Assembly (NCBI GenBank): GCA_964058805.1
Contig: CAXKVV010000507.1
Location: 32,995-96,994, forward strand
Direction: 5' to 3'
DNA: 64,000 nucleotides
From: Schoenoplectus triqueter
Lineage: Eukaryota; Streptophyta; Magnoliopsida; Poales; Cyperaceae
Shown: positions 20,510 through 32,430 of the stretch, piece after piece
How the letters are laid out: each line of letters opens with the position of its first letter
Numbering within the stretch: the first letter of the stretch is position 1
Position numbers and translations under genes: made by a program
Notes under the pieces: generated by a model
The model's input: the letters and a program-made list of their open reading frames with translations, nothing else
Databases searched by the model: none
What the model was told of the DNA's origin: nothing

Positions 20510-23500
20510 TTATGTGTCGCGAGCATATGGATCATCATCATCTTCTTCTTCTAAGTTTGACTCATTGATTAAGAGTCTATCAGTGTTGTCGCTTTCTATT
20601 TCTTCTATCTCAGTAGATGTTGTTGACAATAGATTAATTGGATTGACAGATTGATTGTTGGGGTGAAGTGTTTGTTCCTCTTGAAAAACTTCTTCACCGT
20701 CTCCAAGAACTAACTTTCCTTTCTTCTGTGTTTTCATGGCCACCCACCAATTTTTTCTATCTCCCCTAGTCGACGCATATGGCAGATAATACACCTGTAT
20801 TGTTTGCACTGCCAACACAAATGGATCGTAGTAGCGAAGCCGAGAAGCATGCTTAACCTCAACAATGCCACGTTCTTCATCATTCTTATCACCATTTATT
20901 ATGTCAAACCAATCACATTTGAAAAGAAGCACCTTATTACCTCCTTCATAATTTAACTCAACCACTTCTTGGAGAATCCCGTAGTAGTCTTGTTGTGCCT
21001 CATTATCGCCCGATTGTCCTTTAATACAGACGCCACTATTTACTGTTGATCTATCTTGACCATACGTCTTAGTGTGGAATTTGAAACCATTTATTTCATA
21101 TCCACCATAGCAAATTGCTTGTTTATCTGGCTTCAATGCAAGATTGCGAATGTCAGCATCAATCGTGCGATCATGATCAACCAATACCCTCTTTCGCAAC
21201 CAATCAGCAAAATCACTGTCACGAAGTTTTTGTAAAGGATTACTAGATGTGACTTGTCCAGAGTCGATCTTAAATGTATCGAACTCCCTGCATATTACAT
21301 CAACAATCATATAATGGAGTTATTTCCAACCAGCATAACAACAGTAGCAAGAGTTTGTCCTAATTGAGTAACCCTAATTTACAAAAGAGTAAGATATGGT
21401 CTAATGAAGAACTCACTCTAAATACGGCTGAATCTCAGGGCAATTAAAAAGGACAAAGTTGTGTGCGGCAGTAAATTCTTTAGCATCAAGAGTTCTTCGG
21501 TTTCTCCGACCTATCGAGTGGCCATGCGCCTCAAATATTGACAATTTTTTTCTTGAAGGTTTTGTTCCCTCTTTTTTACGGTTTCCCTTGCTTGGTTGCT
21601 CGGCAAAATAAGATGAGCAATACGTAGATATTTCTCGGATGAGAGTTGCCTCGACAATTGAAGCCTCGACTCGTGCTTTGTTCTTCACCTTTAGTTTTGT
21701 ATATTTGTTCTTTCTGCAAGTAATAACTTCACTTTAATTTTGATGATATGATGATGATATGATCCTATTAAGACCTAATAGAAAAGTATACCTTTCACAT
21801 GCGTACATCCATCGGGGACCCACCGGCCCTCCTATCCTCGCCTCACGTGCAACATGTATGACTAAATGTTCCATAGAATCGAAGAAACTCGGTGGAAATT
21901 CCATTTTGAGCTTGCATATCGTTTTTATAATTTCTTTTTCAAGCTGATCCACACGGTTCGGGTCAAGCTCCTTTGCACATATTTCTCTAAAAAACTTTGA
22001 AATACTGCATAAAAGATCCCATATTGAATTGGGAACGAAATCTCGAAATGCAACCGGAAGAAGACGCTCTATGAATACGTGAAAATCATGGCTTTTAAGT
22101 CCACTTAGTGTGCAATTCGTCAGGTTGACACATCTCGACCAATTAGATGCATACCCATCCGGAAACCTAACAAGGTCCTTAAGCCACCTCATGACCTGAC
22201 GCTTTTCGGAGAGAGCTAGGGCGTACGGAGCCTTGGGCTTATGATTATCCTCTGTTAGGTGTAATGAGGGTCGATTGCAATAAAGTTTTAAGTCCGCTCT
22301 AGACTTGACATTATCCTTGGTTTTGTTAGGTACGTCAAGGAGCATGTAAATCAAATTTTCAGCAAAATTTTTCTCCAAATGCATCAAGTCAATATTATGA
22401 CGCAGCAAATTCTTTGACCAATATGGTAAACTAAAAAATATGCTTTTTTTTTGCCAATGGTGGGTTTGTCCATATCCCTCAATTTGGTCTAATTTTGTTG
22501 TTTTTCCCCATTTGATCGGTTCTAGTTTGTTTAATTCCTCCAACACTTCCTCCCCCGTCAACATTGGAGGTCGCGGATCATTATCGACCTCACCCTTTAG
22601 GAAATTGTTCACATCTTGGCGAAGTTCATCACTTTGATCTAGAAAACACCTATGACAACCAAACCACGTTGGTTTCATTCCATTGAAGAGGCGAAAGGAT
22701 TTTATTTTACTCATGCAGTAAGGACATGCCATCCTTCCATGTGTACCCCACCCGCTTAGCATCTCGTAGGCTGGAAAATCGCTTACTGTCCACATTAGCG
22801 ATGCCTTCATGATGAAATGTTGCTTCCTTGACACATCGTATGTTTCAACTCCATCCACCCACAACATTTTCAGCTCATCAACCAAGGGTTCTAAAAGTAC
22901 GTCGATATCTCGGCCGGGATGGGTCGGTCCAGGAAGAAGCAGGGCAAGAAAGATTGTATCTTCTTTCATTAGAAGACCAGGAGGAAGATTATAAGGGAAC
23001 AAAAATACCGGCCAACACGAATAAGACGCTGCATTTGAGCTGTATGGCTGAAATCCGTCAGTAGACAGCCCTAGTCTAACATTACGTACCTACAGCAAAT
23101 GCATTCCTATTATAATATACATCAGCGACAAATAATAAGAATCTAAACAATGTTATACAAACCTCTTCGGTGAAATCTTCATGTAACTTATCAAATTCCA
23201 GCCAAGCATCACTATCAGCAGGGTGCACCATCATGTCGGGATTTTCTCGAGGACCTTCATCATGCCACCTCATATGGTTTGCAGTCTCTTTCGTCATATA
23301 CAATCGTTGCAATCTCTCTGTGATTGGTAAATAGCGAAGGACCTTTTTCGCCCTAGGCTTTGCACTGGTGTTGGATTGTTCATACCTTGATTCGTGGCAA
23401 ACATCACACTCCGTCTTATATTTGTGTTCCTTGTGATACAACATGCAAAATTTCTCGCAGACATCTATTGTTTCGTATGCCATACCAAGTGCCTTCACCA

Positions 23501-24128
23501 TTTTCTTTGATTGGTAAAAATTTTCCGGTAAATTTTCCTTTTCCGGAAGCATGCCTTTAATTAGAGCCATCATTCCATCAAAGCAACTCTGACTCATGTT
23601 GTGTTTGGATTTTAAATCTAGACATTTTGTAACGGCAGATAAGACGTTGTATCTTTCACATTGAATTTTGGTTGAACCTGAATCAATTTCCCATAAAGGC
23701 TCCTCAGATTTTATCAGCATGTCGAAGAAATCCTTTGCCTTTCCCCTAGGTGCCTCTTCTTCGTATCGAGCATCCCAACAGAAATCAGGACCCGCAGCAT
23801 TTACAAGCATCTCATCCAACCGATCGGTCTCCCGATTCGCTGCTGTTGGAGGATTGGAACACGGCTCTCCGTGATGTGTCCATTGATAATAATTATCACA
23901 GAAACCTTGTTGATACAGATGCAGCCTAACAGTTTCCTCCGGATGACTGTAAAAGTTATGACATTTTTTACAGGGACATGAAACATACTTCTTATTATCT
24001 CTCTCGGTATAAAGTGAGGGATTGGAACAAGCTAGCTTCACCATTCTCTGCACACCTTCAACAAAGGCCGGATCCACTTTCCCATTGGACAACTTACGGT
24101 TGTACATCCATTGACGATCCTCGGCCAT
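20510..24128 (-). CDS. CACTA transposase, TNP2/TNPD type (4 coding exons)
   Basis: This is the transposase that should cut and join CACTA ends in the nucleus. My exon model on the minus strand is 24128-23163, 23089-21792, 21713-21417 and 21287-20510, all with GT-AG borders and a continuous frame of 1113 codons including TAA. The domains are: a Transpos_assoc-type N-terminus (DRQWMYNRKL, YVSCPCKKCHN, residues ~4-80); a Transposase_21 core beginning at the exon 1/2 junction (VRLGLSTDGFQPY, YNLPPGLLMKE, PGRDIDVLLEPLVDELKMLW, HNIDLMHLEKN); a DUF4218-type block (KSHDFHVFIERLLPVAFRDF to GPVGPRWMYACER); and a DUF4216-type C-terminus (YYGILQEVVELNYEGG, LFKCDWFD). Length fits the family. No stop or frameshift is seen. 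The 5' leader has an intron (24220-24131), and a 3' UTR intron is likely (20499-20278). The two neighbouring donors are both the unusual GTTTGT. Confidence 0.9.
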
Positions 24129-24620
24129 TACTGGTTAAGTAATGAGGACAATTAGATTTGGACAATTACATTTGGACATTTGGACATTTGGAAATTAAAT
24201 AGGGAATAAGTTCAACAAACCTTTCTAAACTTTCTCTTTTGCTCAGCAGAAAGCTTTAGTTCATTCAGACCTTCAAAATCTGCATCATCAGTTTTTATAC
24301 AATGATCCAATAAAAGTATATAAGAAGCTATGTAGAGGGAGAGTTGATACTCTGGAGAATGAGAATTAGGAGAGGATCGGACAAGTGAGGAGAATCAGGA
24401 GAGGATCGGAGCAACAGATCGGAGAATAGATGAAGTGGGAGAGATGGTAAGGAGAATGCGGCGGCTTAGTGAAGAGGCGAATGGGAGAAACCATGTAAAT
24501 TTCTGAGAATGGGAGTAGTCTTCGTTCAGTCGATATATATTGGGGATAAATTTTACTATTTATTTCTTGAAACACTCACACCGATGAGAGATATATTCAC
24601 AAAACTAGTTATGTTACCCA
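24129..24620 (-). promoter_or_regulatory. 5' leader, leader intron and promoter of the transposase gene
   Basis: Minus strand: an AACCAG acceptor ends at 24131, two bases before the ATG, and a matching GTTTGT donor starts at 24220. The leader exon upstream contains an open stretch (DDADFEGLNELKLSAEQKRK) that would run into TAA on splicing, so it is read as 5' UTR or an upstream reading frame. AAATAAATAG near 24560 could serve as the TATA element. Confidence 0.45.
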
Positions 24621-24943
24621 CAGAAATAATGGCTCATGCCTCTTAACTAACAGACACCTTTTGGTGCGTACCCAACTTGTACGCGCAGTTTTAAAATTCA
24701 CAAATAAACCAAAGCAGCCCAAAGCAGCCCAGAGTAATCTTCTCGGTTTGCTGCTATACCCAAAGAACCCAAACCAGTTTTTTGCAGTTAGAACATTGGA
24801 ACAACTAGTACTTGCTAACTTAACTTAGAACAACCTAACATGAAACATCAGTCCAGTACTTCGTACTAATTACTACATAAATAAATTCATCAATTAATTA
24901 CAAGCTTAAAAATCCTCCAGTGGCTTTTTACATGAAATTCAAC

Positions 24944-27900
24944 TTATTGTCCATGTCCACCGAGGGGTCCTTGCTTCCCGGCAGCATCATCTTGCTCTGT
25001 AGGTGTTGCCCCTTCTTGTCCTTGTTTCTGCAAAGGTCAAACACAAATAAACGTAGTGCTCAATTAAATTAAACCTATGTAATTTCAATTGCCATTAAAC
25101 CAATTTGAGCCGTCAAAGAAAAGAGGGAGCTAAACCTTGCCCAGATTGTGCAAAGCACAGGTTTAACATTTTTCTTGATTGAAATTCCAGGCAGGGTTAA
25201 CTCTTGAAATGCACAGGGTTTACCCCCTTTATCAAGCCAAAAAAACTGAAGATGTTAACCTTGTATTGTGTGATCAAAACCTTGGTTTAAATAGAATCCC
25301 ACCAGTAAATGCACATAAATCCTATCCAATGCACAGGTAACTATCACTACAAATTTTAACTCTTGAAGCTGTGAAAGTAAGAACTACGAAATTTTACAGA
25401 GGTTAAGCAGCTTACATGTAAGGCTGGAGGATTCATCCCTGTAGCTTGTAGTATCATCTGGATGCATGTCTTATTGTACTCGTCATTTCTTCGAAGTTCT
25501 TCCAATTGGGCTTTGTGTCGCCTCTCCTGGGCAGCCAGCAGGCCATCTACATCTTCGCGCGTGTACAAACCTTTCAAACTCTCTGCAGTGGTGGCTGTGC
25601 TTCTTGTAGGGGACGGTTCTGGTTGAAGTTTCGACTCGATCTCCGCGTTTTTCTTGCTGATTCTAGAGCGGTTCCCGAGTCCAAATAGCCTCTCTCGCTT
25701 CTCACCCCCCACAGCAATCTCCCAGAGCTCTTCATCAGTTAACTCTCCGCCATACACTGCTTTGATATCGTCAAACATCTCCTACAATTACACATCAAAT
25801 CAGGAATTGGCATCAGTATGAAGGACACACTAGAACAATTACACATGACCAGCTTCAAATACTCAAAAAAGCAAAAGTTCATATAATTAATTGGTTTTTT
25901 TTTTTTTGCAAGGCATCATGTTGTAAGATTAGATGGTAAAGTATAACCAATGCCATAACAGATATTAGGGTCAGGTGCAATGTATGATGCACAAAGACAT
26001 CATTAATTCACCTCTTTCTCTTTTTATTAACATGAGCTGCCTGTTTCCCCCCCCCCCCCTCTTTCTCTTTTTAATTATAAAAGCAATGTTGAAGAAAAAT
26101 GCAATAAACAAACAAACATATTAAATTTAAGACAAGTCTATCTGTAATAAAAAGAGAATATTATTTATACCGCAGCCTTTTTTGCCTTCTCATTGACGTA
26201 CACCCTTCCATTTGGTGTATTCCTCGTGTGTGTCGCATCAAACAATTCCTTAACTCCGACATCACCGCCTTCTTCGCCAAGCTTAGCTTTCTACAATTTG
26301 CATGCATTCCACACTTATATTTCTGGTTTTGCAATGACATGCATATTTTATGTAATATAATTAAAATGGTATCCATACCAACGACTCCTTGTGCGCATAC
26401 ATGCTTCGTGATCCTCCCACGTGATGAACTATGGGCCCTCCCTTTGTCATGTTCTCCCGCACCGTGATACTGTTCTTTACCCATTTTTCCTTACCCCATA
26501 TGTCACAGAGTCCATTCCAGTGCTGCACATTCTTACACCATAGCGGAGGGTGTTCTTTCCATTCCTCCTTGTCGTCCCCGTATTTCTCCTTGCAATTAGA
26601 CCTCCGCTCTGTAAGTTCAGTGGTGTACACGCTCGCTGCAATTGCCTCATATACATCCAAGCAGCGCCTCACTTTCTCCTCGGGCCCCCACGTGTATCTC
26701 TGAAGGAACTTTCGAAGGATCTTCAACCTGTCAGCAACCGAGAACATGTTGTACGACCTGTAAGGTCCCGGCATGTTCTCCACAGCGAGGAGCCTTATTG
26801 TGGTCTTAACCTTAGTGCATCGGGGTGACGTGGCGAACTCGCCGTCCCCAACGACCGTCAATTTGGGTCTGGCCTGTGGCGGCACTGGTTCAGCTTTTTT
26901 TGCTAGCCCCCGCCCGCGTCGAACTTGGTCCCCCTTTTTGTTACGGACCCGTGTCCGTTTCTCCATACCTAGTACGGTTTCTGCATCTAGGTCCTGTCCA
27001 GCTGCTTCCAGGGCTTCAGCCACACAGCTGAGGGAGAGGACTGTGTGCTGCAGGCGAAACCTCCTCGATCCATCATCCTCAACCGCAGTTGAATGTTGGA
27101 AGTGCTCATCGGTTGAGTCCGTGTCAGTCGAGTTCCGAGATTCTTGAACGGACTGGCTATAGTCCTCGTCACCCGAAGGTTTCAACAGCTCTTCAGTGGA
27201 GTCCCCGGACTCCTGGCAATGCATTAATTATATGATGATGATTAGAATCAGTTTTGGATTTAATACAGATGAAGGCATGTAAAAAATTAAAAAAATGGAA
27301 GGCGACAGACAGTGGTCAAAACACCGGGAATAGATAAAGAAGTTACAAGTTATAATTGATTACATGGGACCCAAGCAATTTACCTCATCATCAGTATTTG
27401 GTTGCGTGCGAGGCCTCTTCCTCTTCGGCGACGAACCTTCTACAGCCGGTTGCAAAGCCGCAAGGCTTCTCGTCAGGATGCGTCTTGGTGCCTTGGCTGG
27501 TGGTGCCTTGGCCTTTGGCATCACGGCCGGTGGTGACTGGGCTTGTGCCAGCTCTGCTTTTTTCGGCTTGGCTGGTGCTGCCCTGGCAGCTGCTGCCTTA
27601 GCCAGTGCCGACCTAGCCGGGGGTGGCTTGGCTTGTGCCGATGGCGGCGTTGGACGTGGCGGGTTGGCAGCTGATGGCTTGGCAGGTGGGTCCTTGGTTG
27701 TTGGTGGCTTCGCAGGTGGGTCCTGGGCGGTTGGGGGCTTGGCTGGTTGTTTCTCGGCGGTTGGTTGCTTGGCAGGTGGGTCCTCAGTTGTTGGTGGCTT
27801 CGCAAGTGGGTCCTCGGTGGTTGGGGGCTTGGCTGGTTGTTTCTCGGCGGTTGGTTGCTTGGCAGGTGGGTCCTCGGTTGTTGGTGGCTTCGCAGGTGGG

Positions 27901-29446
27901 TCCTCGGCGGTTGGGGTGTTGGCTGATTGTTTCTCGGCGGTTGGTTGCTTGGCAGGTGGGTCCTCGGTTGTTGGTGGCTTCGCAGGTGGGTCCTCGGCGG
28001 TTGGGGTGTTGGCTGATTGTTTCTCGGCGGTTGGTTGCTTGGCAGGTGGGTCCTCAGTTGTTGGTGGCTTCGCAGGTGGGTCCTCGGTGGTTGGGGGCTT
28101 GGCTGGTTGTTTCTCGGCTGGTGGTTGCTTGGCAGGTGGGTCCTCGGTTGTTGGTGGCCGGCTTACATTCGACTTCCTCCGTGGTGGCGGCCGGCGTCCA
28201 AAATACGTCCTGCTTTCAAACAACGGCTTGATTACTTCCTCCTCAGCGGGTCTTTTCTTTCCTCGAGGCGGCCTGGGTCCAAAAAACACCTTGGTCAAAG
28301 TAGGCGCGGTTGGTGCTGGTGGTGGGCCTGCATGTGCCGGCTTCAATGATCTTTGGGCCTGCTGGTGAAGGTTCACAGTGTATCACAAATTTGTGGATAA
28401 TCTTAATTTGAGTAAAACAAGGCTTGATTGTCAGCTCAGTTATCTGAGCCTAAACTAAACAATTTGCCCAAGTTAAAATCCAAGCAGTTTATTCCAATAA
28501 GAAATAAATTGAGCAAACCATTAGTAATCATGTCCATCCAGAAGATGCAATTTAACTTTATCATCACTAATCGAGAAGAAAAAATTTATTGAATGAGATG
28601 TGTCTACCTTATCTTCCTTATCTTGTATCCTGCAAGGGCTCTCTGGGGAAGGTCCTTCTTCTGCCTGTTTCGAAACCGAGCTGCTCCTGGTCGTCATGCG
28701 TCCGGATGCCGCCTTGGCTTGTGCCGGCTCAGTTGGTGCTGGTGGTGGGCCTGCATGTGCCGGCTTCAATGATCTTTGGGCCTGCTGGTGGAGGTTCACA
28801 GTGTATCACAAATTTGTGGATAATCTTAATTTGAGTAAAACAAGGCTTGATTGTCAGCTCAGTTATCTGAGCCTAAATTAAACAATTTGCCCAAGTTAAA
28901 ATCCAAGCAGTTTATTCCAATAAGAAATAAATTGAGCAAACCATTAGTAATCATGTCCATCCAGAAGATGCAATTTAACTTTATCATCACTAATCGAGAA
29001 GAAAAAATTTATCGAAGAGATGTGTCTACCTTATCTTCCTTATCTTGTAGCCTGCAAGGCCTCTTTGGGGAAGGTCCTTCTTCTGCCTGTTGCGAAGCCG
29101 AGTTGCTCCTGGTCCTCATGCGTCCGGATGCCGCCTTGGCTTGTGCCGGCTCAGTTGGTGCTGACTCGGCGGTTGTCCTTGCCGGTTTGGCTGGAGTCAC
29201 CTCATCTGAGACGTCGGTATCTGGGACCCATAAGGGGGTGCCAGGCTTCAACGAGAGTTTGGGAGTTACACCGGCTTTATAAACCCGGTACGTGTCTGGA
29301 TGTACTGTGGTAGAGTACTTTTGACCAGGCGGCAGCTGCCATGTTACACAATCCTTCAACTGCTCTGCCAGAGATGAAGGTGCCGGCCCACGTGCTATGG
29401 CAGCAGCCTGTGCAGCGGCCTTCGAACGAGTTAAACGTCCTGCCAT
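24944..29446 (-). CDS. TNP1/TNPA-like accessory transposase protein (7 coding exons)
   Basis: This is probably the DNA-binding partner protein that recognises subterminal repeats. Minus-strand exons by my reading: 29446-29030, 28784-28608, 28361-27384, 27212-26379, 26290-26171, 25781-25416 and 25027-24944. All introns are GT-AG and every exon is a whole number of codons, giving 991 residues and TAA at 24946-24944. Start ATG is in MAGRLTRSKAAAQ, just after a TTTACAG acceptor. Residues ~266-422 are Pro/Thr/Glu/Lys repeats. Residues ~690-860 match the plant Ptta/En/Spm transposase family (Transposase_24): GPYRSYNMFSVADRLKILRK, HHVGGSRSMYAHKE, KELFDATHTRN, YVNEKAKKAAEMFDDI. The C-terminus is coiled-coil-like (LLAAQERRHKAQLEELRR). 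Exon 2 and the start of exon 3 derive from a 423-bp tandem duplication. The acceptors of exons 2 and 3 are NAGNAG (CAGCAG), so their first codon is uncertain. Confidence 0.82.
27690..28160 (-). repeat. 90-bp tandem repeat coding a 30-residue Pro-rich motif
   Basis: The phrase TTCTCGGCGGTTGGTTGCTT starts at 27751, 27841, 27931 and 28021, and in altered form at 28111, an exact 90-bp period. In the TNP1 frame it gives units built from three ~10-residue pieces of the type PPTTEDPPAK / QPTAEKQPAK. The repeat also opens long frames on the opposite strand, which are not genes. Confidence 0.9.
28309..29154 (-). repeat. 423-bp tandem exon+intron duplication
   Basis: Bases 28309-28731 and 28732-29154 are near-identical copies. 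Landmarks GTTGGTGCT (28309/28732), GTTCACAGTG (28371/28794) and the GTAGACACATC donor (28607/29029) all keep a 423-base offset. Each copy spans an intron plus flanking exon edges. Because the exons are phase 0, the duplication adds a full exon without breaking the frame. Confidence 0.9.
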
Positions 29447-29970
29447 CACCCTGTAAATATCGTATGACTGTTAACAAAAAAAATCATTAAGTATTTCAAC
29501 TAGTAAATAGTATGTTAACAGGTCAGGCACTTCTCCCCCCCCCCCCCCTTTTTAACTAATAGCCAACAGATGCAAGTATATGAACTGAAAATGAATTCAC
29601 ACGGGATGCCAACCTATGTTCATGCAAAAATAAAAAGGATGCAGCACTGAAAGTATATATTATTATGCAATTGAGATGCAAACCTTACCAAAAAAAAAGG
29701 AAAAGGCTATCAATGAAACAAACTTACCAAAACCAAAATGAAAATGTACCAAAATGAAAATGCACCAAATCTAAAATAGATGTTGGGTTCAGATCTATCG
29801 GGTCTTATACAAGTTTATGAAGAGAAGTACCAAATCAAACTCTGTAAGTCGATTACAGGAGCATCATCGTCAAATGACAAAAATGGAAGTACAAATTCGC
29901 ATCACTGAACAAAATCAAACTATGAGTACTACTGGATGTAATCTAATAAGAGCACGGGACTAGATCTTAC

Positions 29971-30240
29971 CAGGAGAAGCGAAGTCGGCCAATTTCTTCA
30001 CCGAGAGAGCTAGGGTTTCGATCGAGGGTTCTCCGCCAATAGAGCTGGTGGCTTCGGATCTAGGGTTTCGATCTGCCAATTCTCCACCGAGAGAGAGGGG
30101 TTTTGGTTGCGTGCGGGATGATTCAAGGGCGGAGTAAAATGAGAGTCGAGAGAGGCGAAGTTCTTCACCGAGAGAGAGAGGGTTTTGGGAGCTAATAGGA
30201 TTTAGAGCTAATAGGATTTAGAGCTGGGGTTTCTAATGAG
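29971..30240 (-). promoter_or_regulatory. 5' leader exon of the TNP1-like gene
   Basis: On the minus strand a leader with repeated GATCGAAACCCTAG and CTCTCTCGGTG units ends at 29971 in GCTTCTCCTG, followed by the donor GTAAGATC. It is joined to the first coding exon by the intron 29970-29451. The leader contains imperfect tandem copies of a ~60-100 base unit, and GAGCTAATAGGATTTA is duplicated at about 30189-30220 (plus strand). Confidence 0.55.
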
Positions 30241-30400
30241 CAAGGGGATTTAGGCAGTTCGATCTTATTTTAGCGGCTCTGATGAGCAAGGGGATTTTTG
30301 GTATTATACATCATAACCGTTCAATTGTGATCTGACGGTCCATATAACCCAGCAGAGAGCTGAGCTCAGCAGAGGATGTGATGCGTTTTTGGGAGATGGA

Positions 30401-31047
30401 CAACATTAAATGGAAGGACGTCGCCTGTTCTTCTTCCTTATATTTAAATTGTACCTATTTTGAACACAATTTTGAAAGCATATTGTAAAAAATTAGATTT
30501 TACATTTTACAAATGAATTTATATTAATTAATGACCAATCAAAGAAATGTAGACTTTCATGAGAAATAAAAATAATAATAATTATAATGAAATAATTATA
30601 AAAAAGACAAATAATAATAATAATAATGATAAGTGTAAATTATATTATCTAAATTACAAAGTAATTATATATAAAAAATGTTTATTAAAATTTTGAGATT
30701 TGTACAAGGATTCTATTTAATTTCTTCATGTATTATTTAAGTTAAGATAATTCATTTAAGTTTGAATTAAATAGAGAAATTGATTAATATGTAATTAATT
30801 GGTATTTATTTTGAAATGAAGATGATAAGTTTGAATTTAAATTATAGAGAAATTGAACAATATTTAATTATTTGATATTCATTTTAAATCCAGAGTTGGT
30901 TGTTTAAATCAATTCTTAATTATTTGAGAATATTTTCGTTACTTATTTTATTATAAGTGTAATTAATTATTCATGTTCATTTAATTTAAACTCGTTTAAT
31001 ATTAGTGATCAATTTTTGTTGATATTTGTTTCGCAATTAATTGTTCA
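30401..31047. other. AT-rich DNA right of the CACTA
   Basis: No gene is seen. The sequence turns abruptly AT-rich from about 30430, with AATAATAATAAT runs, which suggests that the transposon boundary is near but unmarked. Confidence 0.4.
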
Positions 31048-31350
31048 TCAATAATCATCATCATTCACCTTCGTCATCAATAATCATCATCACTAATCTT
31101 CATCATCAATAATCATAACCATTCATCTTCATCATCAATAATCATCATCATTCACCTTCGTCATCAATAATCATCATCATTCATCTTCATCCTCAATAAT
31201 CATCATCATCAATAATCATAACCATTCATCTTCATCATCAATAATCATAACCATTCATCTTCGTCATCAATAATCATCATCATTCACCTTCGTCATCAAC
31301 AATCATCATCATTCATCTTCATCATCAATAATCATCATAATTCATCTTCA
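31048..31350. repeat. Minisatellite, unit of about 29-30 bp
   Basis: About ten tandem copies of a unit like AATCATCATCATTCATCTTC + ATCATCAAT are visible, with variants CACCTTCG and ATAACC. The whole region is built from CAT/ATC words. No coding meaning is apparent. Confidence 0.85.
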
Positions 31351-32430
31351 TTTTATTTTATCTATTTATTTTGAAATTTCATTGTCAAGATTGTCATCAT
31401 AACCATTGTCAACATATGAACAATTTATCAATTTACAAAAGTTTCATTTCAAAGTTGTTTAAAAAAATATTTTAAAAATAGCAATAATGCTCTAAAATTC
31501 ACGAAATTTTATTTCCTACAAGATTTTGATATGAACAGTTTATTAAGCTAAGTGTTATTGTCAAAATTTTGATATTTTAAGCTAAGTATTTCAGAAATTT
31601 GTCAAATCTAGAAAGCTTAACTTTTATAAATTTGCTCCTATATTTGTTTAATGTATATGTGCATGCTGCACCTAAATAAATCAATACATCATTGTATTTT
31701 TAATTTTGTCTATTTAAATAATACTTTTAAAATATCAAATTATCAATAAATGTGTGAAAGACAGATTCTCAGTCGACTATCAGATTTGCTCGTATATGGT
31801 CTGTATAAACTTCAAATCAGTTCAAATTTCATCTTACACGTTGCTTCATATGCAGATCGATCGCATAAGAGATGTATTCAAGTGTTTGATGCCCTGAGTG
31901 CATTCAAGTGTTTCAAAAACTCTATAACCTAAAAACAAAATCATAATACAGTTGTGCCACTAACTATAAGTAAAACATAACTAAATAAAGTAAAGCACAA
32001 GTAAAAATGACAGTTGTTTTAGTGACCAAATTATACTAAAAATATATATACAATTGAGATACACCAATATTTTTTTTAGGATTACTACTTTTGTATGATT
32101 TTCTAAAACTAAATAGAAGATGATTTTTTTTGTCTGCTTTTATAAAAAAAAGTGACAAGATAACAAAGTAGATTGTATCGCAGAATATTTGATTCGCCAT
32201 AATTTCTATTCTATTTTTTTTATTTGTCGAATATTCTGAAACTTTATGTTAGAAAAATACCACGTAACTCTTAGCTAATTGCCACTCAAAACCCACTTAA
32301 TTTAGATAAGAGTGAAGATCCATTCATAATGGATTATTTTGACAATCTTGGCGATGAACCTCTAAATAAATACAAAAAAATCTTAATATAAATCAATTTA
32401 AAATTAAAAATTTAAAATTTTAATATATAT
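31351..32430. other. AT-rich intergenic DNA
   Basis: No gene or element border can be supported. A 60-codon open frame (31750-31932) lacks recognisable features. Confidence 0.4.

Larger units (their letters stand above)
19652..30400 (-). mobile_element. Large CACTA (En/Spm) transposon with two spliced genes
   Basis: The left terminus CACTACTAGAATTG is at 19652, preceded by the triplet CAT. It is followed by about 350 bp of subterminal repeats. Inside, both on the minus strand, are a TNP2/TNPD-type transposase (20510-24128) and, upstream of it in transcription order, a TNP1/TNPA-like gene (24944-29446) with a 5' leader reaching about 30100. Coding exons of both remain open after splicing, so the element looks young. 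The right boundary is approximate: 30240-30450 contains the end of recognisable leader and promoter-like sequence, but I find no TTCTAGTAGTG terminus. The far end may be lost, diverged or beyond what I can recognise. Confidence 0.75.

Noticed and set aside
24590..24640. CCCACAGAAATAATGG as the right end of a smaller CACTA containing only the transposase gene
   Set aside because: There is only one copy of the subterminal motif and no CACTA terminus.
26040..26060. Poly-C runs here and near 29534, 56742 and 61344 (as G)
   Set aside because: Simple homopolymers in introns or spacers; probably slippage or assembly noise.
26773..27147. 124-codon plus-strand frame
   Set aside because: Antisense to the TNP1-like exon 27212-26379, with no domain.
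27364..28368. 334-codon Gly/Ala-rich frame on the plus strand, and 202- and 110-codon neighbours
   Set aside because: These are antisense shadows of the 90-bp repeat in the TNP1-like exon; composition is pure repeat.
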